Shown here piece by piece: positions 62,268 through 64,000 of a DNA stretch of 64,000 nucleotides (positions are counted from its first letter, which is position 1; each line of letters starts with the position of its first letter). Below the pieces are notes generated by a model that worked only from the letters and a program-made list of their open reading frames with translations, was not told the origin of the DNA and did no database searches. The DNA comes from Streptomyces sp. NBC_01429 (GTDB taxonomy: Bacteria; Actinomycetota; Actinomycetes; Streptomycetales; Streptomycetaceae), in the NCBI RefSeq assembly GCF_036231945.1, contig NZ_CP109599.1, forward strand, positions 5,173,501-5,237,500, read 5' to 3'. The position numbers were made by a program, and so were the translations under genes.

Positions 62268-63110
62268 TCAGCCGACCTTCTTCGCGGTCTCGATGGCCTG
62301 GGCCAGATCGTCAAGAATCGGGGCGCACTTGTCGTACGAGAACATGGGCTCGGTGGTCCGTGCGATGACCTGCCCGGCCTTGACGGCGGGCAGCTGCTCC
62401 CAGGTCGGCCTGGACTTCAGCGCGTGGGGCCGGAGGGCCGAGGAGCGGTTGTCCATCATGATGATGTCGGCGTCGTACTTGCCGACGTTCTCCCGGCTCA
62501 GATCCTCGAAGAAGCCCTGCGCGTCCACCTTGGGGCGCACGAACCGCACGCCCAGCTGCTCGAAGTAGCGGGTGTCGGCGGACATCTTGGCGAGGGAGAC
62601 ATAGAAGAGGTCCTGGCCGGCCGAATCGAAGCGCGCCTTCGCCTCCGTGACCTTCGCCGTCCTCAGCTCGGCGCCCAGGGGCGCGGCCAGTTCCGCGTGG
62701 CGCTGGATCGCCTTGGGCAGCGTGGTCCCGGCCGCCCGGAGGGCGACGCTCGGCGCGAGGCCGAGGATCTTGGCCTTGGAGGTGTCGAGATCGCCCGCCT
62801 GGACGTCGGGCTTGCCGTTCGCCGTCCTCGTCGGGCCGAACACGCCTTTGACCTGGACTCCGTAGTCGTGCAGCGCGGCGGCCGTACCGACGAACGCGAC
62901 GATGTTCTCGGGGACGCGGTCGGCCTTGTCGGTCCTGCCCCGGTCGTCTGTGAGCGACCACGGGCCGGTTCTGCCCGTGACCTTCGTCGAGCCCGAGCCG
63001 CTCGTGGCGCCTCTGTCGCCACCGCAGGCGGCGAGCGCGGCACCGAGGCCGGCGCCGCCGGCCGCCAGCAGTCCGCGGCGGGTGAGAGAGGGGACTCGGG
63101 GCTCACGCAT
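62268..63110 (-). CDS. desE: DesE, ferrioxamine-binding lipoprotein, apparently shortened
   Basis: The 280-residue siderophore-binding lipoprotein has a Tat-like LTRRGLLAAGG signal and lipobox LAAC, then a family 8 (FecB/BtuF-like) binding fold with PENIVAFVG, YGVQVKGVFGP and the C-terminal SYDKCAPILDDLAQAIE. From memory, Streptomyces DesE proteins are about 340-350 residues. Here the N-lobe segment between AKILG and LAPSV and a shorter segment near AKARFDSAGQD appear deleted in frame, about 60 residues in all. Function is therefore doubtful. ATG 63110 lies about 50 bp from an iron box. Confidence 0.85.
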   Translation of the reverse strand: MREPRVPSLTRRGLLAAGGAGLGAALAACGGDRGATSGSGSTKVTGRTGPWSLTDDRGRTDKADRVPENIVAFVGTAAALHDYGVQVKGVFGPTRTANGKPDVQAGDLDTSKAKILGLAPSVALRAAGTTLPKAIQRHAELAAPLGAELRTAKVTEAKARFDSAGQDLFYVSLAKMSADTRYFEQLGVRFVRPKVDAQGFFEDLSRENVGKYDADIIMMDNRSSALRPHALKSRPTWEQLPAVKAGQVIARTTEPMFSYDKCAPILDDLAQAIETAKKVG

Positions 63111-63160
63111 GGTGATCAGCTCTCTGGGCGCACAGATGTCCGGTCGATGACAGTTCGAAG

Positions 63161-63179
63161 GCAGGTTAGCCTAACCTCA
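63161..63179. promoter_or_regulatory. Iron box upstream of desE
   Basis: GCAGGTTAGCCTAACCTCA contains the perfect palindrome AGGTTAGCCTAACCT, the core of the DmdR1 site, about 51 bp upstream of desE. Confidence 0.92.
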
Positions 63180-63254
63180 CTGAATCGCCCAGAGCGCCTT
63201 TAACCGGCCCGCTCGCCGCACGCCGGACGGGCGCCGGAACGCCCGTCCGTCATC

Positions 63255-64000
63255 TCACCCCGTCAGGCCCAATTCCCGTGCGATCAGCATCCGCTGGACC
63301 TCGCTCGTGCCCTCGCCGATCTCCAGGATCTTGGAGTCGCGCCACATCCTGGCCACGGGATATTCATTCATGAAGCCGTAGCCCCCGTGGATCTGCGTGG
63401 CCTCGCGGGCGTTGTCCACGGCGACCGTCGAGGAGTAGAGCTTCGCGATGGCCGCCTCCTTCTTGAACGGCTGACCGTGCGTGAGCCGGGAGGCGGCGTC
63501 CCGCCACCCGATGCGCGCCATGTGCGCGCGCGTCTCCATGTCGGCGATCTTGAACTGGATGGCCTGGTTGGCGCCGATCGGCCGGCCGAAGGCGTGCCGC
63601 TCCTTCGCGTACGACACGGATTCGTCCACGCACCCCTGGGCGAGACCGGTGGCCAGCGCGGAGATCGCGATCCGGCCCTCGTCCAGGATGCGCAGGAACT
63701 GCGCGTACCCGCGCCCCTCCTCGCCGAGCAGATTCGTCAGCGGGACCCGGACGTCCGCGAACGACAGCTCACGGGTGTCCGACGCGTTCCAGCCGACCTT
63801 GGAGTAGGGGGCGGAGACGGTGAAGCCGGGGGTGCCGGACGGCACGATGATCGCGGAGATCTCCGGACGGGTGCCGGCGGAACCGGACGCGGCCTTGTGG
63901 CCGGTGACGGCCGTGACCGTGACGAGGCCGGTGATGTCCGTACCGGAGTTGGTGATGAAGCACTTGCTGCCGTTGATCACCCACTCGTCGCCGTCCCGCA
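63255..64000 (-). CDS. Acyl-CoA dehydrogenase, 3' part
   Basis: The frame is open to the right edge, so the N-terminal part is missing. The visible ~248 residues hold the central and C-terminal domains: NGSKCFITNSG, RIAISALATGLAQG, the C-terminal helix region and EIGEGTSEVQRMLIAREL, which carries a Gly-Glu-Gly-Thr stretch typical of FAD binding in this family. It should use FAD to oxidise an acyl-CoA. At this position S. coelicolor has acdH, used in branched-chain acyl-CoA metabolism. It is upstream of desE on the same strand with its own 140-bp gap. Confidence 0.9.
   Translation of the reverse strand, partial: RDGDEWVINGSKCFITNSGTDITGLVTVTAVTGHKAASGSAGTRPEISAIIVPSGTPGFTVSAPYSKVGWNASDTRELSFADVRVPLTNLLGEEGRGYAQFLRILDEGRIAISALATGLAQGCVDESVSYAKERHAFGRPIGANQAIQFKIADMETRAHMARIGWRDAASRLTHGQPFKKEAAIAKLYSSTVAVDNAREATQIHGGYGFMNEYPVARMWRDSKILEIGEGTSEVQRMLIARELGLTG

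Noticed and set aside
1-64000. Prophage, ICE, insertion sequence or CRISPR array
   Set aside because: No integrase, transposase, terminase, cas genes or regularly spaced repeats were found; short tandem repeats lack unique spacers.

Overview
The window is high-GC actinobacterial chromosome, almost certainly from a Streptomyces. The signs are third-position G/C bias, many 4-bp ATGA start/stop overlaps, GTG/TTG starts, an adpA gene with an in-frame TTA codon, a desferrioxamine locus with DmdR-type iron boxes, and the CslA/GlxA tip-glycan pair. From memory, several anchors keep the order of S. coelicolor (cslA/glxA SCO2836-2837, cdgA SCO2817, ceb operon about SCO2795-2798, ornA/adpA SCO2793/2792, glmS2 SCO2789, desABCD SCO2782-2785). 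It therefore looks like conserved core chromosome with local gains and losses, not an island. I saw no prophage, integrase, transposase or CRISPR array.

1-12.7 kb: the end of a kinase gene, glyA, then the copper-dependent surface-glycan module. This has cslA-glxA on the minus strand and, divergently beyond a tRNA-Lys, a secreted NlpC/P60-like hydrolase, an SPFH membrane protein and an AA10 lytic polysaccharide monooxygenase (LPMO) whose promoter carries DasR-like sites. The cslZ endoglucanase expected after glxA is absent. A secreted phospholipase A2, a second tRNA-Lys and a DinB-like protein follow.

12.8-21.7 kb: a compact catabolic cluster with an IclR regulator, an Ehu-type (ectoine-like) ABC importer in order B-C-D-A, a DUF3830 protein, an amidase, a D-2-hydroxyacid dehydrogenase and two tandem Asp/Glu-racemase-superfamily enzymes. 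One of the pair has lost its second catalytic Cys. The pathway is not one I can name.

21.8-40.4 kb: a flavin oxidoreductase, a WGR-domain beta-propeller protein, a PAS-GGDEF-EAL cyclic-di-GMP enzyme (CdgA), an M6-like metalloprotease, a third tRNA-Lys, small conserved proteins and a decayed methyltransferase remnant. Next comes a three-gene operon with a Cas4/Dna2-type Fe-S nuclease, an unknown protein and a Upf1/Dna2-type SF1 helicase. It is followed by a PAP2 phosphatase, a histidine phosphatase, a TPR regulator, a spermidine-synthase-like protein and a membrane-anchored protein.

40.5-55.9 kb: an OmpR-type two-component system, then cellobiose uptake and hydrolysis (cebEFG-bgl) behind a perfect CebR operator but without cebR. 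Then come tRNA-His, orn, adpA with a 1.1-kb upstream region, a universal stress protein, glmS, a small conserved gene and a DUF4429-SHOCT protein.

56-64 kb: the desferrioxamine locus desE-desF and desABCD, both behind iron boxes, with a DesE that appears internally shortened, and the 3' part of an acyl-CoA dehydrogenase gene running off the window edge.

A recurring local feature is short tandem repeats (9-22 bp units) lying on or just after stop codons.
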